Of a stretch of DNA of 64,000 bases, positions 55,016 through 63,764 are shown piece by piece (the first letter of the stretch is position 1; every line of letters begins with the position of its first letter). Below the pieces are notes generated by a model. The model was not told the DNA's origin and did no database searches. It was given only the letters and a program-made list of their open reading frames with translations. Position numbers and translations under genes: made by a program. Source of the stretch: Geothrix sp. SG200 (GTDB lineage: Bacteria; Acidobacteriota; Holophagae; Holophagales; Holophagaceae); contig NZ_JAKZFR010000001.1 of assembly GCF_022808935.1 (NCBI RefSeq), positions 992,001 through 1,056,000 of the forward strand, written 5' to 3'.

Positions 55016-55885
55016 CTACTTCCCGCCCTTCCAGACCGCCAGTTCCTTCTCCAGGTTCTCGGTGTATTCCTTCGGGGCCTTGCCCTTCGAGAGGTCGATG
55101 GCCTTCTGGAGCTGGGCGAGGGCGTCGGGCATGCGCTTGGCGTCTTTGTAGATCCGGGCGGCCGTCTCGTGGTTCCAGAAGCTGTCGCCGGCCTTGAGGC
55201 TCTTTTCGATCCAGGCCTGGGCCTTCTGGGGCTCGATGCCCTGGGCCTGGCAGTAGGCCGCGGCCTGGTACCAGGGCACCCAGTCCGTGTCCGGCGCCTT
55301 CTTCAGCGTGTCCTCCAGGTGGGCCCAGTAGATGGCCTTGGTGTCGAACACCACGGGGAAGCTCACGCGGAGGTTCTCCCAGCCCAGCTCCACCGTGGCG
55401 CTGCCGGTACCCGTGGGAACCACCCGGTAGTCCAGGTACTCGAGAAAGGGGCCGGCCTGGGGGGTAGCCTCCCAGCGCAGGAGGTCCTCCTCGGCCTTGT
55501 AGTCGTAGGCGCCCCACTGCTTGGCCTTCTTGTTGAGGATGAGCGTCCAGGTCTTCGCGCCGGGGATGGCGAAGAACCCGTAGGTGCCTGCAGGGACGGC
55601 CCTCCCGGCCACCTGCGCCGCGTGGCTGAGGGTGATCGTGGTGGCGCTGTTGGCGCCGGCCCGCCACACCTGGCCGTAGGGAACCAGGCCGCCCCAGATC
55701 TGCCGGCCCTTCACGGCGGGGCGGGCGAAGGCCACCTCGATCCGGCTGATGCCGATGTCCTGGGACACGGTGCAGGCGGGACTGACGCGCAAGGGCGTCA
55801 GGCGCACGGGGGCGGGCTTGTCCTGGGCGGCGGAGGGGAGGGCGGTGGAAGCGAGCAGCAGGATGGGGAGGAAGACGCTACGCAT
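55016..55885 (-). CDS. DUF2911 secreted protein with TPR-like tail
   Basis: 289 residues. A signal peptide ends at SAAQ. The DUF2911 domain (about 30-180) has SPACTVSQDIGISRIEVAFARPAVKGRQIWGGLVPYGQVWRAG, AGTYGFFAIPG and NKKAKQWGAYDY. The C-terminal helical part (AAAYCQAQGIEPQKAQAWIEKSL, MPDALAQLQKAIDL) is TPR-like. Periplasmic, function unknown; widespread in Bacteroidota and Acidobacteriota. CCGGAG before the ATG, inside the end of the Gcr-like gene. Confidence 0.87.
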   Translation of the reverse strand: MRSVFLPILLLASTALPSAAQDKPAPVRLTPLRVSPACTVSQDIGISRIEVAFARPAVKGRQIWGGLVPYGQVWRAGANSATTITLSHAAQVAGRAVPAGTYGFFAIPGAKTWTLILNKKAKQWGAYDYKAEEDLLRWEATPQAGPFLEYLDYRVVPTGTGSATVELGWENLRVSFPVVFDTKAIYWAHLEDTLKKAPDTDWVPWYQAAAYCQAQGIEPQKAQAWIEKSLKAGDSFWNHETAARIYKDAKRMPDALAQLQKAIDLSKGKAPKEYTENLEKELAVWKGGK

Positions 55886-57806
55886 GGGAATCTCCGGGGA
55901 GGCGGCTGTCGAGGGTAGCATCCCGGCGCGGCGGGAGGAGGAATCGTCCCGGATTCCGGTTGAAGGCCCTGAGGATGTCCCACCAGAGGCGGCGGCTCGC
56001 CCGGCCGCTGAGATCGCGGGCGCGCAAAGCCGTCCACAGCGCGAGGGCGAAGGACACGGCGAAGTTCATCACCCCGATGAGGCCGATGCCCAGCAGGCTC
56101 CAGAGGACATCCGACCAGGCCAGGGATCCATGGAACCACAACGTGGCGGAGCCCAGGGCCAGCGAGGCCGCCTGCAGCGTGACGTGGCGGACCTCGACAT
56201 GGATCCCGGCGAAGGCGAAGGCCATGGGCACGAAGACCAGCAGGGCGCCGAGCGCCGTGTAGCCCGCGAAACCCGCCAGGTGCTTTTGGATGAAGCGGCC
56301 CAGGGCGTCGGCCTTCTCGGGCCCCAGCCAGGAGCGGATGCGGTGATTCTGGGCCAGGGCCTCCGGCAGGCAGCGGTAGGCGCTCCAGTTGGCGGTCCAC
56401 CCGGCCGCGAGGCTGGAAAGCCAGAGCAGCACGCCCGTGAGCGCCGCGAAGACCAGGGTCCAGCCGTGGAAGGGGTGGGTGCCCCGCAGGCTGTGGAGGG
56501 CTGATTCCTGGTTCAGGGGCGAGTGGCTCGTCAGCCAGACCCACGCCGCCACGAGACCCACCGCCACAGGCATGGTGATCAACACGTTGCCCAGGGTGGC
56601 GATGACCTGGGTGCGGGTGATGGACGCCACCAGCTCGATCTCCCGCGTCTGGCCATCATCGATCTCCAGGGCCCGTGCCAGGGCCGAGGCCGTCATGGCC
56701 GGTTGCTTCGACGCCAGGCTGAATCCCAGGAGCTGCATGGCGCAGAAGCTCACCGCGTAGTTGGCGGTCAGGGTGAGGCCGGAGAGCAGGGGCGCCATGG
56801 CCAGGGCGGAAAGGCCGACCTTGAACAGAGCCGTGCCCGCCGTGAGAAGGCCGCCACCCGCCGCCGACCGGCCCATGGCCCACCACTCGGACCGGTCCCG
56901 GGCGATGTAGTGCTCACCGGTCTCACCCGTGTGCTCCACGACCTTGCGGGCCAGGCGCTTGACGGTGGTGCGCAGGAGGGACAACAGCCCATGCTGCGCG
57001 GCGCTGCCCCGCACCAGTTCGGCCGCGAAGGCCGCGCCATCCCCTCGGCCCGCCGCGAAATCGAGGATCTGGCCGATCCGCGTCAGCTGGGCCTCCAGCA
57101 GCTCCAGCCGGAACACCAGGTCCGTGGAGACGCCACGCTCGTCGAGTCGGGCGTGGGCCTCGGCCAGGGTCGCGACGCAGGCCGTCCAGCAGGCCTCCCA
57201 GGCGGCCCGGGCGGCGGGATCGTGGGGGTGCTCCCCGACATCGTGGACCACTCTCGTGAGGCGGAAGAAGGGTGAATCGGCGTCGCTGCCCTCGGGATCC
57301 AGGGCCAGGAGGTCGCGGGAGAGGCCCACGGCGGCCGCCCGGTGGGCCAGCAGGCGGGCCGCATGGGCCCAGATGTCCGGCGGAGGCGCCAGCAGGGGAG
57401 CCCACAGGATTTTGAGATCCGCCGGCAGGCCTTCCACCCAGGCGGCATCCTCCTCATCCAGGTGCAGGCGGTCGAGCAGCGCGTAGAGGTCGCCCTCGGG
57501 ATCGAGACGGGGGATGATCCGGTCCACGATCCGCAGGAAGCCCTCGCCCATCAGGGTGGTGCGGTCCGGCAGGCCGGTCTCGGCGAGGAGGCGGATGGCC
57601 GATGCGTGATTCCAGGCGTCGGAAAGCGGGCCCGTGAGCCCCCGGAAGACCAGGCCCCCGTGGAGCCGCCGCAGCCGCGTCGTGCGCCGGGGCTCCCCGT
57701 CCACCGAGCTCACCGGCGAAGCTTCCAGCAGCCACCGCAGCAGCTGCTCCAGGTTCGGTGCGCCGCCGGTCAGGAGTTGGTCCAGCCTGGGGTCGGACAG
57801 GGGCAT
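55878..57806 (-). CDS. Gcr-family membrane protein ('site-specific recombinase' family)
   Basis: 642 residues: a large helical N-terminal half (about 1-300) and seven or so membrane helices in the C-terminal half (for example MPVAVGLVAAWVWL, FVPMAFAFAGIHVEVRHVTLQAASLALG). This is the layout of the PF10136 family, which is labelled site-specific recombinase after Neisseria gcr although a membrane protein makes that role doubtful. The ATG follows CCCCGGAGTCCCG. Overlaps the DUF2911 gene by 8 bases. Confidence 0.8.
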   Translation of the reverse strand: MPLSDPRLDQLLTGGAPNLEQLLRWLLEASPVSSVDGEPRRTTRLRRLHGGLVFRGLTGPLSDAWNHASAIRLLAETGLPDRTTLMGEGFLRIVDRIIPRLDPEGDLYALLDRLHLDEEDAAWVEGLPADLKILWAPLLAPPPDIWAHAARLLAHRAAAVGLSRDLLALDPEGSDADSPFFRLTRVVHDVGEHPHDPAARAAWEACWTACVATLAEAHARLDERGVSTDLVFRLELLEAQLTRIGQILDFAAGRGDGAAFAAELVRGSAAQHGLLSLLRTTVKRLARKVVEHTGETGEHYIARDRSEWWAMGRSAAGGGLLTAGTALFKVGLSALAMAPLLSGLTLTANYAVSFCAMQLLGFSLASKQPAMTASALARALEIDDGQTREIELVASITRTQVIATLGNVLITMPVAVGLVAAWVWLTSHSPLNQESALHSLRGTHPFHGWTLVFAALTGVLLWLSSLAAGWTANWSAYRCLPEALAQNHRIRSWLGPEKADALGRFIQKHLAGFAGYTALGALLVFVPMAFAFAGIHVEVRHVTLQAASLALGSATLWFHGSLAWSDVLWSLLGIGLIGVMNFAVSFALALWTALRARDLSGRASRRLWWDILRAFNRNPGRFLLPPRRDATLDSRLPGDSHA

Positions 57807-57840
57807 CGGGACTCCGGGGAGCCCACAGGGTGCCACAACC

Positions 57841-58335
57841 TTAGAATCCAGGCTTCGTCCGATTGGATGAGGAGGGACTAGTCTTGTTTAGGAACTGTTG
57901 CACTGCTTTGGGATCCACTGTCGCGGGAGTGCCGGACCAGGGCTGGGACGGGCGCAGCATGAGCAGCATGTCCTCGGGACAGCCCACCTGTTCGTAGATG
58001 CGTTCCACCTTGGCCGCCAGCTGCGCGGCGGTGCATTCTCCCGCCAGGGCTTCGCGCAGGAGGGCCTCCCGCCAGCGATCCTGGGCGCGGGACCAGCCCG
58101 TGCTCCCCGGTCGCGGCGTCCTGCCCACGGCCTCGGCGCAGGCCGCCCAGAGGTGGGCCTCGAAGGTCCGGAGGGCCTCGCCCCACAGCAGGCGCAGCCG
58201 CCTGGCCGCCGGGCCTTCGCCCGCCACCCAGGCCTGGATCTCGGCGGCCTCGAGGAGCCCGAAGTCGTGGCCGATGACGATGTCATCCCAGCCGGGTTCG
58301 CCATGACAGGTGCGGAAGGCGTCGAGGGCGCTCAT
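57841..58335 (-). CDS. Hypothetical protein, 164 residues
   Basis: Not recognised. Mostly helical with many Trp residues (GWDDIVIGHDFGLLEA, QDRWREALLREALAGE, AQLAAKVERIYEQVG), ending in a polar tail NKTSPSSSNRTKPGF. No membrane or signal segment. It lies 7 bases after the ureohydrolase gene and likely shares its transcript. Confidence 0.68.
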   Translation of the reverse strand: MSALDAFRTCHGEPGWDDIVIGHDFGLLEAAEIQAWVAGEGPAARRLRLLWGEALRTFEAHLWAACAEAVGRTPRPGSTGWSRAQDRWREALLREALAGECTAAQLAAKVERIYEQVGCPEDMLLMLRPSQPWSGTPATVDPKAVQQFLNKTSPSSSNRTKPGF

Positions 58336-58342
58336 GGGGACC

Positions 58343-59281
58343 TCAGGCAAGGAGGTGGAGGGCGAGGTGGGCGCCGATCCTGGCGCTGGTGTCAGCGCCA
58401 TCCAGCATGGGAGCCAGTTCCATGAGGTCCGCACCCACCCAGGGATTGGTCCACAGGCGGCTGGCCTGGATGAGACGTACGGTCTCTTCGAAGCTGAGTC
58501 CTCCGGGGACCGGCTCCGCCACCGCGGGCACGAGGACAGGATCAAGGGCATCGAGGTCCAGGCTCAGGTAGGCGGGGCCCCGGCCCACGGCGGCGATATC
58601 GGCGGCAAGGCGCGAGGCCAGGCGCGGGTCCCGCAGGTCCGCGGGCGTCCACATCCGCACCCCGGCGGCCTGGAGATAGCCCAGCTCGCCGTCGTCGAAC
58701 CGGGGCGCGCGCAGGCCTCCCTGCACCACCCGTCCTGGATCGAGCAGACCTTCCTCGAGGGCCTGCCGAACCCAGGTGCCGTGATGGAGATCCGTGCCCC
58801 AGGCCGCGCCCTCGCCAGCGTCCGGGTGGGCATCCAGGTGCAGGAGGCCCAGGGGACCGTGCTGGAGGGCCAGGGCCCGCAGGGCTCCGAGCGTGAGGCT
58901 GTGATCGCCGCCGAGCATCAGCGTGCGGCAGCCGGTCATGGCCCAGGCGCCCACGGTGGCCTGGACCGTCTCGATGGCTTCGGCCAGAGAGAAGGGCAGG
59001 GTGGGGATGTTGCCGCCATCCAGCCACCCGTCGGCTGCGCCGGGACCCAGACGTGGGCGGCCCTCGCGGAGATGGTCGGGCATGGGATGGGTCCCGAGGC
59101 CCATGGAAGCCGCCCGCAGGGCCCAGGGCCCCAGGCGGGCGCCCGGGCGGTTGATCACGCCGGCGTCGCAGGGCGCCCCCAGCACCACGCCCGTAGCGGG
59201 CTGCGGGTCGAGAACAAGGGGCAGGCCCAGGAAGGGTGTGAGCCCCGTGCGGAGGCCCTGCATGAGGACATCAGTGGACAT
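58343..59281 (-). CDS. Ureohydrolase (arginase/agmatinase family)
   Basis: 312-residue dinuclear manganese hydrolase. Metal ligands are visible in LGGDHSLT, LHLDAHPDAG and YLSLDLDALDP; the C-terminus has VGADLMELAPMLDG. It could be arginase, agmatinase or formimidoylglutamase; no histidine or polyamine genes are close to decide. The start overlaps the plsC stop region by 11 bases. Confidence 0.88.
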   Translation of the reverse strand: MSTDVLMQGLRTGLTPFLGLPLVLDPQPATGVVLGAPCDAGVINRPGARLGPWALRAASMGLGTHPMPDHLREGRPRLGPGAADGWLDGGNIPTLPFSLAEAIETVQATVGAWAMTGCRTLMLGGDHSLTLGALRALALQHGPLGLLHLDAHPDAGEGAAWGTDLHHGTWVRQALEEGLLDPGRVVQGGLRAPRFDDGELGYLQAAGVRMWTPADLRDPRLASRLAADIAAVGRGPAYLSLDLDALDPVLVPAVAEPVPGGLSFEETVRLIQASRLWTNPWVGADLMELAPMLDGADTSARIGAHLALHLLA

Positions 59282-59951
59282 GGCGGCTCCGAGGTTCGAG
59301 GGCGGCGTGGAAGGCATCGATCCACTGGTCCGGATCTTTGAATCCGGCCGGATGAAGGGGTGGCTCCGCCACCACGGTGAGGGGCGTGCGCGTGGTGAAG
59401 AGGGTGCGGAGGTGCGGCAGCAGGGTCTCCTCGCCGGTCCACGGGTAGTGGGGAGCCGGGCTGCTGAGGCGGAAGGGCTGAGCGGGAAGGCCCAGTTCAA
59501 AAGCCGTCCGCAGGCCACCCTCGTAGAACGGCGCCAGACGCTCGCCCCGGGTCGTGGTGCCCTCCGGGAAGAGCAGCATGTCCCGGCCTTCTCGCAGCGA
59601 GGCGGCGAAACGGGCCAGAGCCGCCGCCCGGCTGGTGGCGTCGTCTCGATCCACGAAGTGGATGCCGGATTTTCGCGCCCAGCGGCCGATGACGGGGTAG
59701 CCGGTGACCTCGCCCTTGGCGATGGTGCCCATGGGGCGGAGGCTCATGAGGGCCACGGGATCCACCCAGCTGAGGTGGTTGGCCACCCAGAGGGGGATGT
59801 CTCTCCTGGGATATCCCGCCACTTCGAGGTCCACACCCAGGGCCGGGAGGAGCCGACGCGCCCAGCGATGCAGGCCGGGCTGCGGCTCCGCCCCGGCCGC
59901 CAGCCGGGGCAGCAGGGCGAAGGTCGGCCAGAGGACGCCGGCCCAGCTCAC
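59271..59951 (-). CDS. plsC: 1-acyl-glycerol-3-phosphate acyltransferase (PlsC family)
   Basis: 226 residues. The acyltransferase motifs are NHLSWVDP (H-x4-D) and FPEGTTTRG. GIHFVDRDD lies between them. A hydrophobic N-terminus probably tethers it to the inner membrane. The GTG start shares one base with the GNAT stop (TAGTG). Likely phosphatidic acid synthesis, though lysophospholipid or ornithine-lipid acyltransferases share these motifs. Confidence 0.85.
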   Translation of the reverse strand: MSWAGVLWPTFALLPRLAAGAEPQPGLHRWARRLLPALGVDLEVAGYPRRDIPLWVANHLSWVDPVALMSLRPMGTIAKGEVTGYPVIGRWARKSGIHFVDRDDATSRAAALARFAASLREGRDMLLFPEGTTTRGERLAPFYEGGLRTAFELGLPAQPFRLSSPAPHYPWTGEETLLPHLRTLFTTRTPLTVVAEPPLHPAGFKDPDQWIDAFHAALEPRSRHVH

Positions 59952-60487
59952 TAGCTCACCAGCTTCAGGCGGGTGTAGCGGGCCCGCACGCGCTCCAGGT
60001 CGTCTCGGGTGATGGCGGACCAGAGCCGGGTGTCGCCGGGGCCGTAGTAGTCGCGGACTTCCGCCACCACGCGGGCGCCGAGGGCGTGGTGCACGCTGCG
60101 GGCGTCATCGTTGCCAGGCTCCACCAGGAACCGGCACTCCTCCACGTTCTCCTGGAGCAGCTTGGCCACCATGGCCCGGATGAGCAGGTAGTTCACCCGG
60201 CCCTTCTGGAAGTCGGGATGCACGGCCAGCGTGGCGCAGTAGACCGTGGTCCCCTTCACGAAGTTGAGGACGTAGCCCACGGGCCGGCCGCCATCCATGG
60301 CCAGGAAACACCAGTCGCCGTAGAGCTCGGTGCAGAGGCGCAGGTAGTGGGGGCACAGTTGGCCTGCCCCGTCCCCGGACCAGATCTCGGACTCGAGGCG
60401 CTGGAGGTGGGCGAAGTCGGCGCTGCCGAGCGGCCGGACGGTGTAGCGGGCGCCTTCAGGATGAGGGCTGAGGGTCGCGATGGTCAT
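59951..60487 (-). CDS. GNAT-family N-acetyltransferase
   Basis: 178 residues. The GNAT core reads VGYVLNFVKGTTVYCATLAVHPDFQKGRVNYLLIRAM, with the acetyl-CoA loop in FQKGRVNYLL; this lacks the usual Q/R-x2-G-x-G/A pattern, so a divergent member. The ATG at 60487 has GGGAGG upstream, next to a hairpin. Followed in the same run by plsC; substrate unknown. Confidence 0.82.
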   Translation of the reverse strand: MTIATLSPHPEGARYTVRPLGSADFAHLQRLESEIWSGDGAGQLCPHYLRLCTELYGDWCFLAMDGGRPVGYVLNFVKGTTVYCATLAVHPDFQKGRVNYLLIRAMVAKLLQENVEECRFLVEPGNDDARSVHHALGARVVAEVRDYYGPGDTRLWSAITRDDLERVRARYTRLKLVS

Positions 60488-60497
60488 GGCGGGCCTC

Positions 60498-60515
60498 CCT
60501 GGTGTTTGCACCAGG
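60498..60515 (-). promoter_or_regulatory. Hairpin abutting the GNAT ribosome binding site
   Basis: On the minus strand CCTGGTG-CAAA-CACCAGG is a 7-base stem with a 4-base loop; its right end shares a G with the GGAGG ribosome binding site. It could mask translation initiation or be the remains of a terminator. A second stem, CGCGGC...GCCGCG, lies at 60547-60564 after the pit stop. Confidence 0.45.
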
Positions 60516-60577
60516 ATCGGAGGCAGTCATGACGGGCCTGCGAAGGCGCGGCGATTTTGCCGCGACATTCCTGCGGA

Positions 60578-61585
60578 TCAGAAGAACGGCGCCAGCAGCT
60601 TGAGGAAGCCCGCGGCGAGCAGGGCGCTGATGGGGATGGTGAGCACCCAGGCCACGACGATGTTCCCGGCCACGCCCCAGCGCACGGCGGAGACGTTCAT
60701 GCTGGCGCCCACGCCCATGATGGCGCCGCTGATCACGTGGGTGGTGCTGACCGGAATGCCCATGTGGGCGGTGGCGAAGAGGACGATGGCCGAGGCCGTC
60801 TCCGCGGCGAACCCATGGATGGGCCTCAGCTTGACGATCTTGGCGCCCATGGTGCGAATGATCTTCCAGCCGCCGGACATGGTGCCGAGGCCCATGGCCG
60901 TGGCGCAGGCCAGCTTGACCCAGACGGGGACGTCGACCTTCACGCCATGGGTGTGGAGCTTCCCGTAGGTGATGAGGGCCAGGGCGATGATGCCCATGGC
61001 CTTCTGCGCGTCGTTGGTTCCGTGGGTGAAGGCCATGGCGCCGGCGGAGACCAGCTGGAGCTTCCGGAAGGCCAGGTTGACGCGGTGCCCGGCCGTATGG
61101 CGCACGATCCACAGGATGACGATGATGAGGAGCATGGCGATGAAGAAGCCGACCACGGGGCTCACGATGAGGAAGGTCCCAACCTCTTCGAGCTTGGCGG
61201 TGTGGAGGGCTCCACGTCCTGCCTGGGCGACCACGGCGCCGGCGAGACCACCGACGAGCGCATGGCTGGAGCTGGAAGGGATGCCGAAATACCAGGTGAT
61301 GAGGTTCCAGACGATGGCGGAAAGCAGGGCCGCCACGATGACGGCGGGCACCACGAACTGGCTGTCCGCGATGCCCTTGGCGATGGTGGTGGCCACCTGA
61401 GTGCCCAGGAGGGCGCCGCCGAAGTTCAGGACGCCCGCCATGAGGATGGCGTTCCGGGCGCTGAGCACGCCGGTTGAAACGACCGTGGCGATGGCATTGG
61501 CGGTGTCATGGAAACCGTTGATGTAGTCGAACGCGAGCGCAAGCCCGACGATCAGCACCAGGGCCGGAGCGATGCCTTCAAGCAT
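60578..61585 (-). CDS. pit: Inorganic phosphate transporter, Pit family
   Basis: 335-residue low-affinity phosphate symporter with two inverted halves: GFHDTANAIATVVSTGVLSARNAILMAGVLNF near the start and FTHGTNDAQKAMG with VSTTHVISGAIMG in the second half. SSSHALVGGLAG is also typical of PitA/Pho-4. It starts 13 bases after the DUF47 gene, the classic pairing for Pit. Confidence 0.95.
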   Translation of the reverse strand: MLEGIAPALVLIVGLALAFDYINGFHDTANAIATVVSTGVLSARNAILMAGVLNFGGALLGTQVATTIAKGIADSQFVVPAVIVAALLSAIVWNLITWYFGIPSSSSHALVGGLAGAVVAQAGRGALHTAKLEEVGTFLIVSPVVGFFIAMLLIIVILWIVRHTAGHRVNLAFRKLQLVSAGAMAFTHGTNDAQKAMGIIALALITYGKLHTHGVKVDVPVWVKLACATAMGLGTMSGGWKIIRTMGAKIVKLRPIHGFAAETASAIVLFATAHMGIPVSTTHVISGAIMGVGASMNVSAVRWGVAGNIVVAWVLTIPISALLAAGFLKLLAPFF

Positions 61586-61598
61586 GGATGGCCCCGGC

Positions 61599-62246
61599 CT
61601 ACGCGTTCTTCATGACGGTTGAACCGATGACCTTGGCCACCAACTCGATCTTGTCGGTGGCGTCCTCGATCTTTTCGAGCATTTCCTTCCACTTCACGAG
61701 CTCGATGGGATCCTTGGGATCCTGGAAGATCTGGGCCAGTCCCGCGTGGTAGATGGAGTCGGCCTTGTTCTCCAGGGCGTGGACCCGGCGGATGCGGTCC
61801 CCGATCTCCTTCTGGTTGGACATGTTGCGCAGGGACCGGGTGAGGTGGAGGATCTCGCCGGCGCCCTCCACGATGATGGAGCTGATCTCCGTGACGGCGG
61901 GCATCACGTGGCTGATGCGGTAGAGGATCAGGCGCTCGCAGACCGAATGGATGCGGTCGATCACGTCATCGATGGAATGCGCCAGGGCCAGGATGTCCTC
62001 CCGGTCGATGGGCGTGACGAAGGTGTGGTTCAGGCGGTCGATGATCTCGTGGGTGATGTCGTCGCCGGCATGCTCCAGGTCCTTCATCTGCCGGCGCAGC
62101 TCCGCGAACCGGTCCGGGTCGCCGCTGCGGATCTCACGATCGAAGAGCTGCGCTGCTTGGTAGACATTGCCCGAAGCGGATTCCAGGAGATCGAAGAAAA
62201 CCATCTCCCGGGGCTTGAGCCAGCGCATCACGGCATTTAAGGACAT
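61599..62246 (-). CDS. DUF47/PhoU-like phosphate transport regulator
   Basis: 215-residue all-helical PhoU-like protein: FFDLLESASGNVYQAAQLFD, EHAGDDITHEIIDRLNHTFVTPIDREDI, LAHSIDDVIDRI and LENKADSIYH are the DUF47 metal-binding repeats. It is expected to gate the Pit transporter encoded downstream. The ATG at 62246 has GGGAG upstream. Confidence 0.93.
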   Translation of the reverse strand: MSLNAVMRWLKPREMVFFDLLESASGNVYQAAQLFDREIRSGDPDRFAELRRQMKDLEHAGDDITHEIIDRLNHTFVTPIDREDILALAHSIDDVIDRIHSVCERLILYRISHVMPAVTEISSIIVEGAGEILHLTRSLRNMSNQKEIGDRIRRVHALENKADSIYHAGLAQIFQDPKDPIELVKWKEMLEKIEDATDKIELVAKVIGSTVMKNA

Positions 62247-62288
62247 GACCACTCCCAACAGATTCCGTCCTCCACTGTACCGGTTCCG

Positions 62289-62309
62289 GGAGCGTAAACG
62301 GAGCGTAAA
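62289..62309. promoter_or_regulatory. Candidate Pho box (11-base-period direct repeat)
   Basis: GGAGCGTAAA occurs twice, at 62289-62298 and 62300-62309, exactly 11 bases apart; on the minus strand it reads GTTTACGCTCC twice. PhoB-type regulators bind direct repeats of 11-base period, and actinobacterial PHO boxes have a similar GTTCACC core. It lies 43 bases upstream of the DUF47-pit operon and 54 bases upstream of the phoR-like gene, so it could control both. Confidence 0.5.
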
Positions 62310-62362
62310 TTGGCCGCTGGCCGGTGGGTTGTGACCCCGTAGACGGTGTATGGTCAGAAGGC

Positions 62363-63715
62363 ATGGCGGAACGCAGCTCACATCGCGAGACGGGGCCCGG
62401 CGTGAGGGCCTTCCTGGAACGCGCCCTCGTCTGCCTGGGAGCCGTGCTGTTCCTGGGCCTGGGACTGGGCATGACGGTCCAGAAAGGAGTGTCCGCGCCC
62501 TGGGTCCTGGGACTCGTGGCCACGGTGGTCCTGGTGGTCATCCTCATGGCCCGCTGGCAGGTGCGCCTGGTGGCGGAACCCCTGGGTCGCCTCCTGGGCG
62601 GGTCGCGACCCAGCGCCATCGCGGATCTTCCCCAGGCATGGTCGGCGCTGGAACAGGAGAACCTGGACCTGCGGGAGCGCGCGGCCCGCGAAGATCGCCT
62701 GCTCCCCGGCATCATGGCCCGGCTCGAGGAGGGCGTGCTGCTCTTCGGACCCACGGGCGGCCTGGAGCAGTTCAACCCGGCGGCCCAGCGGCACCTGGGC
62801 TTGGGGGCGCCCCTGGACAAGGGGATGGCCGTGGCCGAGGTGTTCAGGGATCCCGACAGCCCTCCTGCGGTGCAGCGGGCCTACCAGGGCGTCCCTTCCG
62901 AATGGCGGCTGGCGCGTGCGGGCCGCACGCTCCGGGTGCGGGCCATCCCCTTCGCGCCGGTGGGCAGCATCTCCGGCGTGCTGCTGACCGTCGACGATGT
63001 GACCAGCCAGGAGGCCCTGGAGACCACCCGGCAGAAGTTCATCTCCAACGTCAGCCACGAGCTGAAGACGCCGGTGACGGCCATCCGGATCGCGGCGGAA
63101 AACCTGCAGGAGGAGGACCTGCCCGAGGCTGCCCTGGGTGGGACGCGTTCCATCCTCCGGTCCGTGGATCGGCTGGCCATGCTGCTGGGGGATCTGTCGG
63201 AACTGAGCCGCATCGAAAGCGGGGCCATGCATCTGGAGCCGGTCCGGCTTGACCTCGCCGCCTTCATCGCCACGGTGGTGAAGGATCAGCAGGCCCGGCT
63301 GGCGGAAGCCTCCGTCCGGTTGGACGTGGACGTCGAGGCCCCGGATGGGGCCACCCTCATGGCAGACCCCCTCCGCCTGAGCCAGGTGCTGGAGAACCTT
63401 CTGTCGAACGCCATCAAGTTCAGCCCGCCTGGAGGCCGTGTGCGGCTCGGCGTCCGCCTATCGGCCCAGGGGCAGGTCTGGGAAGTCAGCGACGAGGGAC
63501 CGGGCGTTCCAGAGGCGGAGCAGGGGCGCATCTTCGAGCGGTTCTACCGGGCCCAGGCCGCGAAGGCCAAGCCCGGGACGGGCCTGGGGCTGGCCATCGT
63601 GAAGCACCTCTGCCGCCTGATGGGGGGCGAGGTCGCCCTCGAGAGCCGACCGGGGGAAGGGGCCACCTTCCGGGTGATCCTGCCGCCCCAGCCCGGAGAG
63701 CGCGACCAGGCCTAG
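62363..63715 (+). CDS. phoR: PhoR-like sensor histidine kinase
   Basis: 450 residues. Two N-terminal membrane helices (about 22-40 and 46-63) with almost no periplasmic loop, as in PhoR. A PAS-like domain (about 100-215), HisKA with FISNVSHELKTPVTAIRIAAE (phospho-His near 231), and HATPase_c with NLLSNAIKFSPPGG, DEGPGVP, FERFYR and GTGLGLAIVK. Position beside Pit/DUF47 and the PhoB-like regulator supports phosphate sensing. The ATG at 62363 is preceded by AGAAGGC. Confidence 0.9.
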   Translation: MAERSSHRETGPGVRAFLERALVCLGAVLFLGLGLGMTVQKGVSAPWVLGLVATVVLVVILMARWQVRLVAEPLGRLLGGSRPSAIADLPQAWSALEQENLDLRERAAREDRLLPGIMARLEEGVLLFGPTGGLEQFNPAAQRHLGLGAPLDKGMAVAEVFRDPDSPPAVQRAYQGVPSEWRLARAGRTLRVRAIPFAPVGSISGVLLTVDDVTSQEALETTRQKFISNVSHELKTPVTAIRIAAENLQEEDLPEAALGGTRSILRSVDRLAMLLGDLSELSRIESGAMHLEPVRLDLAAFIATVVKDQQARLAEASVRLDVDVEAPDGATLMADPLRLSQVLENLLSNAIKFSPPGGRVRLGVRLSAQGQVWEVSDEGPGVPEAEQGRIFERFYRAQAAKAKPGTGLGLAIVKHLCRLMGGEVALESRPGEGATFRVILPPQPGERDQA

Positions 63716-63764
63716 CGGACCGGACGGGATCCCGTGCGCCGCCGCCACATCCTTCCGGGTGTCC

